Assembly: GCA_031200235.1 (NCBI GenBank)
Contig: CP133595.1
Span: 248,001 to 312,000, forward strand
DNA length: 64,000 nt
Direction of reading: 5' to 3'
Source: Cuniculiplasma divulgatum
GTDB lineage: Archaea; Thermoplasmatota; Thermoplasmata; Thermoplasmatales; Thermoplasmataceae
Both the position numbers and the translations under genes were made by a program. This document shows positions 7,789-17,500 of this stretch, piece after piece (position 1 is the stretch's first letter; every line of letters starts with the position of its first letter). Under the pieces are notes generated by a model. The model was not told where the DNA came from, did no database searches, and worked only from the letters and a program-made list of their open reading frames with translations.

Positions 7789-9186
7789 ATGGAAAACCGG
7801 AAGGAAAATTTCAGCGAGTGGTACAACGAAATTATTGACATAGCCGGACTCAGCGACAAGAGATATCCCATCAAGGGAATGAATGTCTGGATGCCATACG
7901 GGCTCAAGGCAATGCAGAACATTGACCGTATCATCAGGACAAACGTTGATTCCCGGGATTTCCAGGAAGTGAGTTTTCCTGTTCTGATAACAAGAGACCA
8001 GCTCTCTGTTGAATTTGAACACGTGAAGGGATTTGAGAACGAGGTTTACTGGGTCACGCGTGGAGGCATGGATCGGCTTGACGTGGAGATGGCACTCAGG
8101 CCCACCAGCGAGGCGGCAATGTACGGAATGTTCTCCCTCTGGGTGAGGAGCCATGCGGACCTCCCCCTCAGGATATACCAGATAGTAAGCGTATACCGGT
8201 ATGAGACAAAACACACCAGGACGTTCATCCGGATACGGGAGATACATTTCTTTGAAGCCCATACAGCCCATGATTCCTACGAAGACGCAGAGAGGCAGAT
8301 GGATCAGTACAGGGAAATCTGGAAAAACATTAGCCATGAACTCTGCCTTCCTTACATGATTGACCAGCGTCCAGAGTGGGATAAATTCCCTGGGGCCAGG
8401 TACACACTGGCCTTTGATACGGTTCTTCCCGGTGGCAGGAGCCTCCAGATAGGAACCATACACCAGTACGGAACGAATTTCTCAAAGAATTACGACATAA
8501 AATACCTGAAGGATGACGGGACCCATGAATACGTGAGCCAGACAACATTCGGGCTCAGCGAGAGGCTGCTTGCCGCCGTGGTAGGCATACATGGCGATGA
8601 CCAGGGCCTTATATTCCCACCTTCAGTGGCACCCGTTCAGGCCATGATCGTTACCATACCTTCCAGGAGCGTTGATGTCGTGCCTTACGCACAGGCAATA
8701 CTTGATGAACTGAAAGCTGCAGGCGTAAGGGCATCCCTTGACACAAGGGACAACTATACCCCCGGGTTCAAGTACAATGAGTGGGAGATGAAGGGAGTTC
8801 CCCTGAGACTGGAAATTGGCGAGAAGGAAGTATCTGGAAACCGTGTCACAGTTTCCGTCAGAACCGGCGGCAGGAGAAGGCAGATTGATAGAGGTGATAT
8901 TTCCCGTTCTGTGGCTGAACTGCTTGAAGAGGTGGCCGGAAATCTCAGGGCAAGGGCTGACGAGCATTTCAGGAAATTATCGAGAAAGTACAGCAGCATT
9001 GATGAGATGAAAGATGCCCAGGGGCTTGTTCTTGCAGGATGGTGCGGATCAAAGGAATGCAGTGACGTCATTGAGGGAAAACTGGAGCTTGGGGCTCTTG
9101 GCTTCAACCGTGACAGTGAGACAACTGAGAAATGCGTTGTTTGCGGGAAGGACGGAAAGATTGCGGCATTTTCCCGTTCGTATTGA
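7789..9186 (+). CDS. proS: prolyl-tRNA synthetase (archaeal/eukaryal type)
   Basis: About 465 residues. This class II synthetase has motif 2 around R-Y-E-T-K-H-T-R-T-F-I-R, motif 3 around G-L-S-E-R-L-L with a G-D-D-Q loop, and the anticodon-binding domain from about residue 285. It also has the extra C-terminal zinc domain with four cysteines (W-C-G-S-K-E-C and E-K-C-V-V-C) and the terminal Tyr typical of ProRS of archaea and eukaryotes. It charges tRNA-Pro. The HAD phosphatase gene follows after nine bases. Confidence 0.96.
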   Translation: MENRKENFSEWYNEIIDIAGLSDKRYPIKGMNVWMPYGLKAMQNIDRIIRTNVDSRDFQEVSFPVLITRDQLSVEFEHVKGFENEVYWVTRGGMDRLDVEMALRPTSEAAMYGMFSLWVRSHADLPLRIYQIVSVYRYETKHTRTFIRIREIHFFEAHTAHDSYEDAERQMDQYREIWKNISHELCLPYMIDQRPEWDKFPGARYTLAFDTVLPGGRSLQIGTIHQYGTNFSKNYDIKYLKDDGTHEYVSQTTFGLSERLLAAVVGIHGDDQGLIFPPSVAPVQAMIVTIPSRSVDVVPYAQAILDELKAAGVRASLDTRDNYTPGFKYNEWEMKGVPLRLEIGEKEVSGNRVTVSVRTGGRRRQIDRGDISRSVAELLEEVAGNLRARADEHFRKLSRKYSSIDEMKDAQGLVLAGWCGSKECSDVIEGKLELGALGFNRDSETTEKCVVCGKDGKIAAFSRSY

Positions 9187-9195
9187 AGTGATGGG

Positions 9196-9855
9196 ATGAA
9201 TCTTCACGGAATAAGGCTTGTTGTATTCGACATGGATGGTGTCCTCACCACACACCCCAGCAGCTGGGAATATGTTCATCGTGCCATGGGGGTGGATAAC
9301 TCGGAGAACCTGAGGCTCTACCGCACGGGAAACATCAGTTACATGGATTTTCTGCGCAGCGACGTTAACCTTTGGATTTCAAGGCATCCCGGGATAACAA
9401 GGGAAGATGTTGTGAAGATTCTGGACAGTATCCCTCTCCGGGAAAACCTCAGCCTTGCAGTGAAAGAAATCAGGGAATCAGGTGCAGCCACTGCCATTGT
9501 CTCAGGCGGAATTTACTGGCTTGCCCAGCGAATAGCGGATCAGGCTGCCTTTGACCAGATCTATGCCAACATGATACTAACCGATGATACAGGCCGCATT
9601 ATTCCTGATGGAAATGTTATGGTTGAGCCAAGGCACAAGGATGATGTCATAACGGCCATACAGAAGAGGCTAGGAATATCCGAGGCAGAGACGGCAAGCG
9701 TTGGAGACACCACGCAGGACGCTGCCATGTTCAGGCACTCAGCCGTGTCCATAGCCTTCAATTCCATTGACGGGAGGCTGTCTGGAATGGCCTCACATTC
9801 TGCACACGGAAATGATCTGCTGGAAATAACCCGCATACTTGCCGGCGAACGGTGA
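9196..9855 (+). CDS. HAD superfamily phosphatase (SerB-like)
   Basis: 219 residues. HAD motif I is V-F-D-M-D-G-V-L-T, with nucleophile Asp12 and acid/base Asp14. Motif II is V-S-G-G near 99, motif III the Lys in R-H-K-D-D, and motif IV G-D-T-T-Q-D. Layout and length resemble phosphoserine phosphatase-like enzymes, but the cap (residues 20-85) is not diagnostic, so a general phosphate monoester hydrolase is all that can be claimed. It follows proS by nine bases and is probably in the same transcript. Confidence 0.85.
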   Translation: MNLHGIRLVVFDMDGVLTTHPSSWEYVHRAMGVDNSENLRLYRTGNISYMDFLRSDVNLWISRHPGITREDVVKILDSIPLRENLSLAVKEIRESGAATAIVSGGIYWLAQRIADQAAFDQIYANMILTDDTGRIIPDGNVMVEPRHKDDVITAIQKRLGISEAETASVGDTTQDAAMFRHSAVSIAFNSIDGRLSGMASHSAHGNDLLEITRILAGER

Positions 9856-9903
9856 TGCTGCTGCCTGCCTCTGTGGATCAATGCCGGTTTCGGCACATTT
9901 CTA

Positions 9904-9911
9904 TTTATATA
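9904..9911 (+). promoter_or_regulatory. TATA box of radB
   Basis: TTTATATA sits 21-28 nt before ATG 9932. It decides between the ATGs at 9920 and 9932 in favour of the latter. Confidence 0.6.
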
Positions 9912-9931
9912 CAGTATCCATGACTAACGCG

Positions 9932-10633
9932 ATGGAAAAGGTCGATGCTTCAGTCTCGCCAGAAAAGGTATCCAGCGGTGTGGCCTGCCTGGATGATCTC
10001 ATGGGCGGAGGCCTTGAGCCAGAAATAATCACTGAACTCTTCGGCGAAGGCGGATCCGGGAAATCAAACCTTTGCATGCAGTTCTGCCTTGCAACCCTGA
10101 GGTCCGGCAGGTCAGTCATATACCTGGACAGCGAAGGCTTTTCCACTGAGCGGTTCAGGCAGATGAGCGGTGAGGATGATGGCATTACGAAAAATCTCTA
10201 CCTTTACAGGCTTGGATCCCTTGAGGACCAGGATCTTGCAATAATGAGGCTGCCGAAAATAGCCGAAAAGATAAGGACTCCCGGCCTCATAGTCATTGAT
10301 TCCTTCACTGAATTTTTCAGGCTTGAGAACCAGTCCGATCTCTCTGCAAGATCAGCAGGATTCCAGAAGCAGCTTTCCAACCTCTCCGCTGCGGCGCTAA
10401 AGCTCAAGGTTCCTGCGCTCATCACGAACCAGATCTACCAGGACCCTGATTCCGGAAGACTGAATCCCTTCGGAGGTTTCCTGGTTGACCACAACATGAA
10501 GGCAATATACAGGGTTGAGAAGTTTCCAAACGGCAAGAGGAGGATATCAGTGACAAAACACAGGTCCCTGCCGGAGGGCAGATCCTCTGAGTTCAGGATA
10601 ACGGATTTCGGGCTTTCCTGCGAGGTGCAGTGA
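9932..10633 (+). CDS. radB: RadB recombinase paralogue
   Basis: 233 residues, the short RecA/RadA-like ATPase found in euryarchaea, without RadA's N-terminal helix-hairpin-helix domain. Walker A is G-E-G-G-S-G-K-S at 38-45; Walker B is L-I-V-I-D-S-F near 120. RadB is an accessory factor in homologous recombination. Its stop codon is directly followed by the GTG of the FEN-1 gene, so the two form a repair operon. An upstream in-frame extension is open but lies before the promoter and is not translated if the TATA box is real. Confidence 0.93.
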   Translation: MEKVDASVSPEKVSSGVACLDDLMGGGLEPEIITELFGEGGSGKSNLCMQFCLATLRSGRSVIYLDSEGFSTERFRQMSGEDDGITKNLYLYRLGSLEDQDLAIMRLPKIAEKIRTPGLIVIDSFTEFFRLENQSDLSARSAGFQKQLSNLSAAALKLKVPALITNQIYQDPDSGRLNPFGGFLVDHNMKAIYRVEKFPNGKRRISVTKHRSLPEGRSSEFRITDFGLSCEVQ

Positions 10634-11653
10634 GTGGGCGTAGATATATCCGATATACTTGTAAAACACAGCACCAGCCTGAAGGATCAGGGAGGAATGA
10701 GGGTCAGTGTTGACGCATACAACATAATCTACCAGTTCCTCAGCAGCATACGGCAGCCTGATGGCACTCCGCTCATGGACAGGTCGGGCAACGTGACGTC
10801 ACACCTTTCAGGGCTATTCTACCGTACAATAAATATGATAGAGGTTGGTATAAAACCTGCCTTTGTCTTTGATGGCAGGCCGTCTGTTCTGAAGAACAGG
10901 ACGCTTGAGGCCAGGAAACTTGTCAGGGAGAAGAACCGGGAGGAGCTACGGGTCGCACTGGAGGAGGGGAACGAGGAAAGGGCAAGATCACTCAGCTCCA
11001 GGATAAATTACATCACTGCTGAGATTGTCAGCGAGTCCAAGGATCTGCTGAAATACATGGGTGTTCCGGTGGTTCAGGCACCATCCGAGGGAGAAGCACA
11101 GGCATCCGTGATGTGCAGGACAGCACTGGTGGATGGGGTTGTCTCTCAGGACTATGACTGCCTGCTCTTCGGTGCAAGGCGCGTATTCCGGAATCTCACG
11201 CAGATGGGAAAGCGTAAGCTTCCCGGCAAGAACATTTACGTCAATGTTACACCGGAATACATAGACCTGCAGGAAAACCTTGGGATCCTGGGCATCACCT
11301 GGGAGCAACTCATACAGGTAGGCATAATGGTTGGGACGGACTTCAATTCGGGGCTTCCAAGGACAGGTGCAAAGTCTGCCCTTAAACTGATCAAAAAGTA
11401 CGGCACCATTCAGGAAACGCTTAAGGCTAGGAAAGAAGAAATCGAAAATCTTGATGAAATCATAGAACTGTTCATGAACCCCCCATATGCCGATCCGGGT
11501 GATATTTCCATGAGGCCTCCAGATGCTGAATCCCTGAAGCACTTCCTCTGCGACATTCATGATTTCTCGCCATCCCGGGTTGATCCCTATATCGAAACAT
11601 TGCAGGCAGCCTACAGGAAGGAATCGCAGAAGAATCTCGATTCATTCTTCTGA
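10634..11653 (+). CDS. fen: flap endonuclease 1
   Basis: 339 residues, standard archaeal FEN-1. It removes 5' flaps during Okazaki fragment maturation and base excision repair. The protein starts with the conserved M-G-V-D, which supplies the N-terminal glycine of the active site, and has metal-binding Asp at V-S-V-D-A-Y-N and F-V-F-D-G, the E-G-E-A-Q-A motif, and the D-x-D-C pair. It ends in a PCNA-binding PIP box, QKNLDSFF. GTG start immediately after the radB stop. Confidence 0.97.
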   Translation: MGVDISDILVKHSTSLKDQGGMRVSVDAYNIIYQFLSSIRQPDGTPLMDRSGNVTSHLSGLFYRTINMIEVGIKPAFVFDGRPSVLKNRTLEARKLVREKNREELRVALEEGNEERARSLSSRINYITAEIVSESKDLLKYMGVPVVQAPSEGEAQASVMCRTALVDGVVSQDYDCLLFGARRVFRNLTQMGKRKLPGKNIYVNVTPEYIDLQENLGILGITWEQLIQVGIMVGTDFNSGLPRTGAKSALKLIKKYGTIQETLKARKEEIENLDEIIELFMNPPYADPGDISMRPPDAESLKHFLCDIHDFSPSRVDPYIETLQAAYRKESQKNLDSFF

Positions 11654-11738
11654 AGAATGCAACTGTCAGCTGGAAGTTACAGGATTGTTTCCAGCAACAT
11701 GGTGCTAAAGTTCAATCTCATTAATTATATGCATTTAG

Positions 11739-11764
11739 TTTATATACATCATTCATTATGTATA
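11739..11764 (+). promoter_or_regulatory. TATA box overlapped by an inverted repeat
   Basis: TTTATATA (11739-11746) lies 25-32 nt before ATG 11771. Overlapping it is an inverted repeat, TATACAT at 11743-11749 and ATGTATA at 11758-11764, separated by eight bases; the right arm sits in the 10-bp palindrome ATGTATACAT (11758-11767). This spans the expected transcription start and is a plausible repressor site, possibly for the AbrB-like product itself. Confidence 0.5.
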
Positions 11765-11770
11765 CATGCC

Positions 11771-11938
11771 ATGAATCCTGACAGAATTCTCCTGGACATA
11801 GCCCATGTTTCAAGGCGTGGAAGCTCCCTCCGGGTAACCCTTCCCAAGAAGGTCAGCCAGCAACTCTCAATTGAGCCCAGGGACATCGTGGGGTTCTACA
11901 TGGAAGGTGACAGGATAATACTGGAAAAGATGAAGTGA
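11771..11938 (+). CDS. AbrB/SpoVT-type DNA-binding regulator
   Basis: 55 residues, starting M-N-P-D-R. The core S-R-R-G-S-S-L-R-V-T-L-P-K-K-V and later D-I-V-G-F-Y are the swapped-hairpin AbrB fold, which dimerises to bind DNA. The protein closely resembles the second small AbrB protein at 63703-63864. Such proteins act as transcription regulators, or as antitoxins when a toxin gene is adjacent; no toxin gene is seen here. The start is fixed by the promoter; longer upstream readings are excluded by it. Confidence 0.85.
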   Translation: MNPDRILLDIAHVSRRGSSLRVTLPKKVSQQLSIEPRDIVGFYMEGDRIILEKMK

Positions 11939-11987
11939 TCCTGCATCATTCGTGAGTGCACATATCTGCACCCCCATGATATTTGCG

Positions 11988-12971
11988 TCATGAAAATACG
12001 CTTCTTGACGGTTCCATCATCTCATTGAGATAGGCCGAGAGGGCAGCCTTGAGGTCCATGGGATGTATCCTGCCTGCTGAGTATTCCAGTTCAAACTCGC
12101 CGTAATTCCTGAAAGTTATGTCTCCTCCCTTTGATGGCGGCCTGTTTATGACTATCTCCCTGCCGAGGTATGGGAATACCACATGTTTCATTATTTCCAC
12201 CAGAGGATTGCCGTCGATCTCTGCCACAGGGCAGAATGCTGACTTTATCTTTCTCTCCACATCCTTCCTGGTATCAGACATGAATATGGCTGAATCCGGG
12301 TCGCTCTTGGACATCTTCTTGAAACTATCCATCCTGCCGGAGCCTTTCAGGCTGCCCAGCAGTGGTGCATGCAGGGAAACCGGCTTCTTCTCGCCCATTT
12401 TGGCTGCTATATCCCTTGCAAGCATGTGGGCATGCCGCTGATCCATACCCCCAACTGCAACATCAAGCTTCATGAAAAAGATGTCTGTAACCTGCATGAG
12501 GGGGTATATGTATTTGCTGAAGTCGCTGTCTGCGTCGTCCTCGCTCCTTCCCATTATTGGCAGGGCCCTCCTGATCCTGGCCAGATTGGAGTTCTTTGCC
12601 ACCATGAGGAGCTTCTTCCAGTAGTCAGATCCTGAGACAAGGTCGTCTGCCCACACAAATTCCACTTCGTTGTAGAGCCCCTGGGCCTTCATGCACTTCA
12701 TCATGACAGTGCCGCTTTCCCTTATGCGCTGAAGATCACCGCCGAGCTTGTCGTTCACCATGGCATGCCAGTCTGCCAGGAGAACCCTCATGCTGATGCC
12801 AGAATCCACCAAACGGTTGATCTTTCTTGGCCACATTATCCCGGTGGCTATGTGAGGCAGGCCGGAGGGCTCAAAACCTATATATCCAGTACTTCCGGGT
12901 GAAAGAGAGGAAAGTTCTTCGGGTGTCACTATCTCCTGAAACTCACTTTCAAGTCCTTGGGTTTGAATCAT
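11988..12971 (-). CDS. tyrS: tyrosyl-tRNA synthetase (archaeal type)
   Basis: 327 residues, class Ic. Tyr specificity rather than Trp is suggested by G-Y-I-G-F-E-P-S-G near the start, L-A-D-W-H-A, V-G-G-M-D-Q-R with H-M-L-A-R, and the shape of the KMSKS region (K-K-M-S-K-S-D). The HIGH element is weak (P-H-I-A-T). It charges tRNA-Tyr. The 5' end overlaps the preceding nuclease gene by 23 bases. A TTAATTAA box about 25-32 nt upstream could also give it a promoter of its own inside that gene. Confidence 0.93.
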   Translation of the reverse strand: MIQTQGLESEFQEIVTPEELSSLSPGSTGYIGFEPSGLPHIATGIMWPRKINRLVDSGISMRVLLADWHAMVNDKLGGDLQRIRESGTVMMKCMKAQGLYNEVEFVWADDLVSGSDYWKKLLMVAKNSNLARIRRALPIMGRSEDDADSDFSKYIYPLMQVTDIFFMKLDVAVGGMDQRHAHMLARDIAAKMGEKKPVSLHAPLLGSLKGSGRMDSFKKMSKSDPDSAIFMSDTRKDVERKIKSAFCPVAEIDGNPLVEIMKHVVFPYLGREIVINRPPSKGGDITFRNYGEFELEYSAGRIHPMDLKAALSAYLNEMMEPSRSVFS

Positions 12972-13503
12972 CTGGGTGTGGATTGTCGCTTGGTTTAATT
13001 AAGCTTTGGCTGCAGACTTCCTTGAATGAGCATCGGAAGCACTTGCCCCTGTTGTTGTGGTTTCTCACGGCATGGCCGTCCGAGTTTCTCATCTCATCCA
13101 GGATTGAAAGCAGTTTCCATCTGTTTTCTGGGCTGTTGTGAACCTTGAAGGCCGTTTCTCTGTACTTCAGGACGCCATAGGGGATGCTCTGGCCAGGATA
13201 ATTCTCCTCCAGTATGGCAAAATATGCAAACATCTGATAGAGGTGGCCATCCCGCGGTGAAGATGCATTTGTGCTCTTGTACTCATATGGGATTATGTTC
13301 CTCCCCTTCCTGACAATCATATCAGGTTTGCCTGAAATCCCAAGTTCTACCGACCTGAGTATCCTTCCTTTGCCCTGCAGGTCCTGGTACACCTCCTGGC
13401 CTTCCGGAATTGCCAGAGATTTCCTCCTGCTCCTGAGCTTCAGGAGAACTGCCAGAAGAAAAATGAATGTTAATGATAGGATAACAAGCGGGAACTGGTT
13501 CAT
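12949..13503 (-). CDS. membrane-anchored Cas4-like nuclease, C-terminal half
   Basis: 184 residues. A single hydrophobic helix spans about 5-22, followed by a basic stretch (R-S-R-R-K) that predicts the rest faces the cytoplasm. The catalytic core then shows G-K-P-D (Asp61), E-Y-K (Glu74, Lys76) and a Q-x3-Y helix (Gln90, Tyr94). Near the end is C155-x2-C158-x5-C164, the spacing of the three C-terminal iron-sulfur cysteines in Cas4 nucleases. The expected N-terminal cysteine and the His are missing here but occur in the preceding gene, whose stop overlaps this ATG as ATGA. Probably one half of a two-subunit Fe-S DNA exonuclease. Confidence 0.75.
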   Translation of the reverse strand: MNQFPLVILSLTFIFLLAVLLKLRSRRKSLAIPEGQEVYQDLQGKGRILRSVELGISGKPDMIVRKGRNIIPYEYKSTNASSPRDGHLYQMFAYFAILEENYPGQSIPYGVLKYRETAFKVHNSPENRWKLLSILDEMRNSDGHAVRNHNNRGKCFRCSFKEVCSQSLIKPSDNPHPDDSNPRT

Positions 13504-13751
13504 ATGAGAAGTGACATCACATAATACAATATGAATGCCACCGTGGCCAGAAGCAGAGCTGAAATTGCATAGATGTACATGCCGGTTGACCTGTATGATC
13601 GGCCAACCTTCCTGTGAGACCTTACACCCACTTTCATTCTGGCCGAAGAGTGCCCTGATCTGGGAGCTCCTTCCCTGTCCAGCTGCCAGCTAACATTGCA
13701 GAACGCATATTCTGAAATTTCCGACGCACTTATGTTTTCCTTATCCCCCAA
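13500..13751 (-). CDS. membrane-anchored Cas4-like nuclease, N-terminal half
   Basis: 83 residues. The N-terminus reads I-S-A-S-E-I-S-E-Y-A-F-C (Cys18), the usual opening of Cas4/RecB iron-sulfur nucleases. Then comes a basic region with V-R-S-H-R-K-V-G (His46), matching the G-x-x-x-H motif. A single membrane helix at about 57-80 ends the protein. It has no catalytic D/E-x-K. Together with the next gene it restores the whole Cas4 motif order, with a membrane hairpin in the middle. The start lies 34 bases after scpA, so it belongs to the smc-scpA transcript. Confidence 0.7.
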   Translation of the reverse strand: MGDKENISASEISEYAFCNVSWQLDREGAPRSGHSSARMKVGVRSHRKVGRSYRSTGMYIYAISALLLATVAFILYYVMSLLI

Positions 13752-13785
13752 AACATTCTCACTTCCATTACCGCATCTGGCGGTA

Positions 13786-14565
13786 TCAGAGCGGCTTTTC
13801 TATTATCACAGGCCCGTATGGCTGCTGCTGTGAAAGTTTCAATTTTCTCTCCCTCATCAGAAAACCGCAGTACACGAAGAATGAGGGTCTCGTAAACTCT
13901 GGTGTGTCCCAGATCTGCTCCAGTGGGATTTCGCTCCTGGAATCAGAATTGATAATCTCACCAACCCTGAGAATCTCACTTTCCGGCTCCTCTGCGTGAA
14001 GGTTTGACACTATCTCCTCTATGTCGTGAGTTTCCTCCGCTGGATCACGCATTGCAAGCTGTTTCCTTGCGCGATTGCCGTTGGAATAAGCCTCCCTCAT
14101 TGCATCCAGGAGCTCAACCAGGAAGACCTTCCTCTTCTCCTGATGGCGCACCGGTGGGGAGAAGCTGATTTCCACCGGATCATTAAGCTGGGAAGGCCCC
14201 GCTTCATCAATTTCGCCATCCTCATACTCCGGCTGCTCGGGCTGCAGCCTCTTTTCAATTGAATCCTCAGTTTTCCGGCTCAGTATGTGCCATGCCTGGT
14301 ACATGATAAGGCCGGCTGTGCCGAAATCCCTGAATTCATCCGTGACAACCTCGGAGAATATCTTTGTGAAGGACCTGAGATCGATATCCCAGGGATCTAT
14401 GCTGCCGTCAAGGCACATCCTGAAGATTGATGCAATGGCCTTTTCCACGGGGTTTGTATACTCCCTGACTCCCTGGTCTGAAAGCATCTCCTGGTAATAT
14501 GCAGTGTCCGATTCAAGAAGCGTTCCCTGGACAACGATGCTCCTGACTATTTCATCCTGGTTCAA
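13786..14565 (-). CDS. scpA: segregation and condensation protein A (kleisin)
   Basis: 259 residues. The kleisin bridges the two heads of SMC in chromosome condensation and segregation. The N-terminal region contains the typical P-W-D-I-D-L segment and the helices that follow; the middle (about 105-150) is acidic and likely disordered; the C-terminus is a short winged-helix-like region. The gene overlaps smc by four bases (ATGA), which supports stoichiometric, coupled synthesis. No scpB gene is seen beside it. Confidence 0.85.
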   Translation of the reverse strand: MNQDEIVRSIVVQGTLLESDTAYYQEMLSDQGVREYTNPVEKAIASIFRMCLDGSIDPWDIDLRSFTKIFSEVVTDEFRDFGTAGLIMYQAWHILSRKTEDSIEKRLQPEQPEYEDGEIDEAGPSQLNDPVEISFSPPVRHQEKRKVFLVELLDAMREAYSNGNRARKQLAMRDPAEETHDIEEIVSNLHAEEPESEILRVGEIINSDSRSEIPLEQIWDTPEFTRPSFFVYCGFLMRERKLKLSQQQPYGPVIIEKPL

Positions 14566-17500
14566 CTCTGCACCTCCATGTTGCCTGATTCGGATACGGA
14601 CTTCTCGAATATCTCGGTATTTTCCCCGTCAAAACTTGTTACCACAACCACATGATCGGCATATTTCAGCATCGCCTTCCTCAGGGACACTGAGAATACC
14701 TGGGATGTGTTTGAGTTGAGCTTGAACATCTTTCCAACGCGCTCAGCGTTTGATCCATCAAGGAACATGTCCACCTCGTCCAGATAGTAGAGGGGAGAGG
14801 GATTGATTCTCTGCACGGCAAGTATGAATGATAGCGCAGTGAGGCTCTTTTCACCACCGCTCAGTGCTTCAAGCTTGGAGAAGCTCTTCCCCTTGGGCCT
14901 TGCCCTTATGAATATCTCGGAATTCAGCGGATCAGATTCATTGCTCATTTCAAGGCTCGCTTCTCCGCCACCCGATATCTCGCCATATATGGATTTCATG
15001 TTCTCGTTTATGGCCCCGTACATTTCCATGAAAATCTTTTCCTTCTGGTGGTTCAGCCTTTCCATCAACTTTTCCAGGTCCGCCTTCTCCTGCGAAAGGC
15101 TGTCCATTTCCCTGGTGAGTGAATCAAGATCCGCCGAGACCTGCTGGTATTCAGCAACGGCCTTCTGGTTCACTGGACCCAAAGCTACAAGTTCCGCATT
15201 CCTGGCATCAAGCTCACGTTTTGCCTCCTGGATATACCTCATGCCCGGGAGAATTTCGCCTCCAACCTCAGTCATCTGCTGGGCAAGATCCTGCATCCTT
15301 GCCTGGAGGTTCTCAATCTTGAGCCTGGATGACAGTATGAGATCATTCTTTGTCCCGATTCCCGCCTTCTCTGCATCAATGCTCTCCTTTATCCTTGAAA
15401 TTTCCGATTCATTTACGTTAAGTGCGTCCACAATCTCCCTGGACTTCTCTGATATTTCTGCTTCAACGGCCCTGAGTTTTTCAAGGTCAGCCTTCTGCTG
15501 TGCCAGCGTGCTCTGGGAAGCTTCGAGATCTTTTTCCAGCCTTGTCCTTTCCTCGCTGTTAGACCCGATTCTTGCCCTGATATCATCTGATTTCTGCTTC
15601 ATGTGTGAGATATCGTTCCCGATCTTCACAATCTCAGCAGAAAAGTCGGCTTCCCTTGACCTGAGCGATGTGAGTTCTGTTTCCAGCGCACTCTCCTTTT
15701 CAGCGAACTGCGGGGAAATTTCACGGATCTGATCGAATATTGCTGACTTGTCCGATTCGAGACGAGATATCCTGACCCGTATCTCCTTGGATTCCCGGTC
15801 ATTGCCGGAAAGTTTTCCGTCCACCTCAGATAGCTTCCTGTTCAGGTCGGAGATTCTTGAAGCCAGATCCTCCAGCTTAGGTTTTCCCTCATCCACCAGT
15901 TTTCTCCACTGCTGGATCTCGGCTGATCTGGAACCCTCAGTTCTCGATGTGTCCCTCAGCTTCTGGGATATGTCATCAAACTCTGACTCAACCTGTGGAA
16001 TTTCTGAATTTATTGCATCCAGCTCTGCGGAAATTTCCCTTATCTTTGCTGACAGCTCTGAAATTCTTGCATCAAGATTCTCCTGTGATTTTCCCCTGTC
16101 CTGGAAACCACCCGTTATTGCACCGCTGGCCTCGAATATATCGCCATCCATTGTCACAAGTCTGACTCCGACCATGTACTTTCTTGCAGTGGGAACATCA
16201 CGCACTATGACGGTATCCTGGACAGCGTACCAGATAATTCCCTCATATTTCGGATCGAAAGATATTTTCTCGAAGACGTAGCCCATGGAGCCCTCAGAGG
16301 ACCTTACGGTGATGGCTTTGCCTCTGGGTCTGCCACCCAGAACCTTGTTGAGTGGAAGGAAGGTCATTTTGCCTGCTCTCTCCCTTTTCAGAAGGTCAAG
16401 GCACTGCTCGGCAACCCCGTCATCCTCAACAACAACGGAGTTGAGCCTTGCCCCTGCGGCTGCCTCTATGGCCGGCCTGAATTCGTCCGGAAATGACACC
16501 AGTTCCCTTATGGTTCCGTGTATTCCCTGTATTTTGTTCTGGTTCCTTGCACCAAGAATTGTGGTGACAGCACGGTTTGCTGATCCGGATCTTGATGAGA
16601 CCTGCGACTGAAGCTGAGTATGTTCCCTTCCCGCTGTGTTCAGTTCTGTCTGCAGGACGTCCTTCCTCTTTCGAAGTTCATCCAGCCTGCGTTTCAGATC
16701 GTAATACCTGAATGACAGTTTTTCGTTGTTTTCCTTTGAACTGCCTGCATCCTTCTCTATTTCTTTCAGGCGCCAAGCGGCATCTCTTACCTGGAATTCA
16801 AGATCCTTCTTCTTCTCTTCCAGCGTCCCAAGTTCGCCAACAACGCCAGACCGCTCCGCCTGTATTCTGTCCCTTTCCTCAATGAGGTGATCCATCTGGC
16901 TGTTCAGTTCCCTGATGGAACTGTCCTTCTCCTTAATCTCCTCCTGCTTTTTCAGGATCTCGGAGGAACTCCTGCTGTTTTTATCCCGGATTGATTTCAG
17001 ATCCTGTGAAATCTTTCCCATTGAAGACCGGATTTCATCCAGAGTCTTGCTGTTTTCAGCAAGATTGGATTGTAGCCATTCAAGGCTTCTTGAGGTTTTT
17101 TCCAGGTCCCGGTTGTCAGCTTCCATCTGGTCAGAGATACTCCTGATTCTCTCCTGGCTGTTCTCAACCCTGATTCCTGTTTCGGCTATGGTGACTCGCT
17201 GATTTTCAATCTGTTCCCTGATCTCGCGCAACTGGGAGTTTCCTGACACCTCAAGCCTCTGCTTCAGGTCCCTGTTCTCGCCTTCCAGAATGCCAAGCTG
17301 CTGATTCATGCTGGAAATTCGGGCTTCTATTTCTCCGATCTCCTGCATCAGCTGTTCAATGTTTCTTGAATGTGAAGCGATCTCCCTCTGCATGCCTTCC
17401 TTTTCAATGTTAAGCATTGTCATCCTGAGGTTTCTTATTGCCGTGGATAACTGCTCATACCTTTCTGCCACATCCTTTTCGGCTTCAAGATCCTGTCTGC

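Noticed and set aside
11988-12971. Assignment as tryptophanyl-tRNA synthetase
   Set aside because: The S-D-P after KMSKS is shared with TrpRS, but the G-F-E-P-S-G and V-G-G-M-D-Q-R segments and the length fit archaeal TyrRS better.
12949-13751. A CRISPR-Cas locus, suggested by the Cas4-like motifs
   Set aside because: No cas1, cas2 or effector genes and no repeat array are visible; the neighbours are smc, scpA and tyrS.
14803-15732. A 309-codon plus-strand open frame within smc
   Set aside because: It is the antisense of the SMC coiled coil; the long run of Ser/Phe/Ala is the mirror of Glu/Lys/Arg codons.
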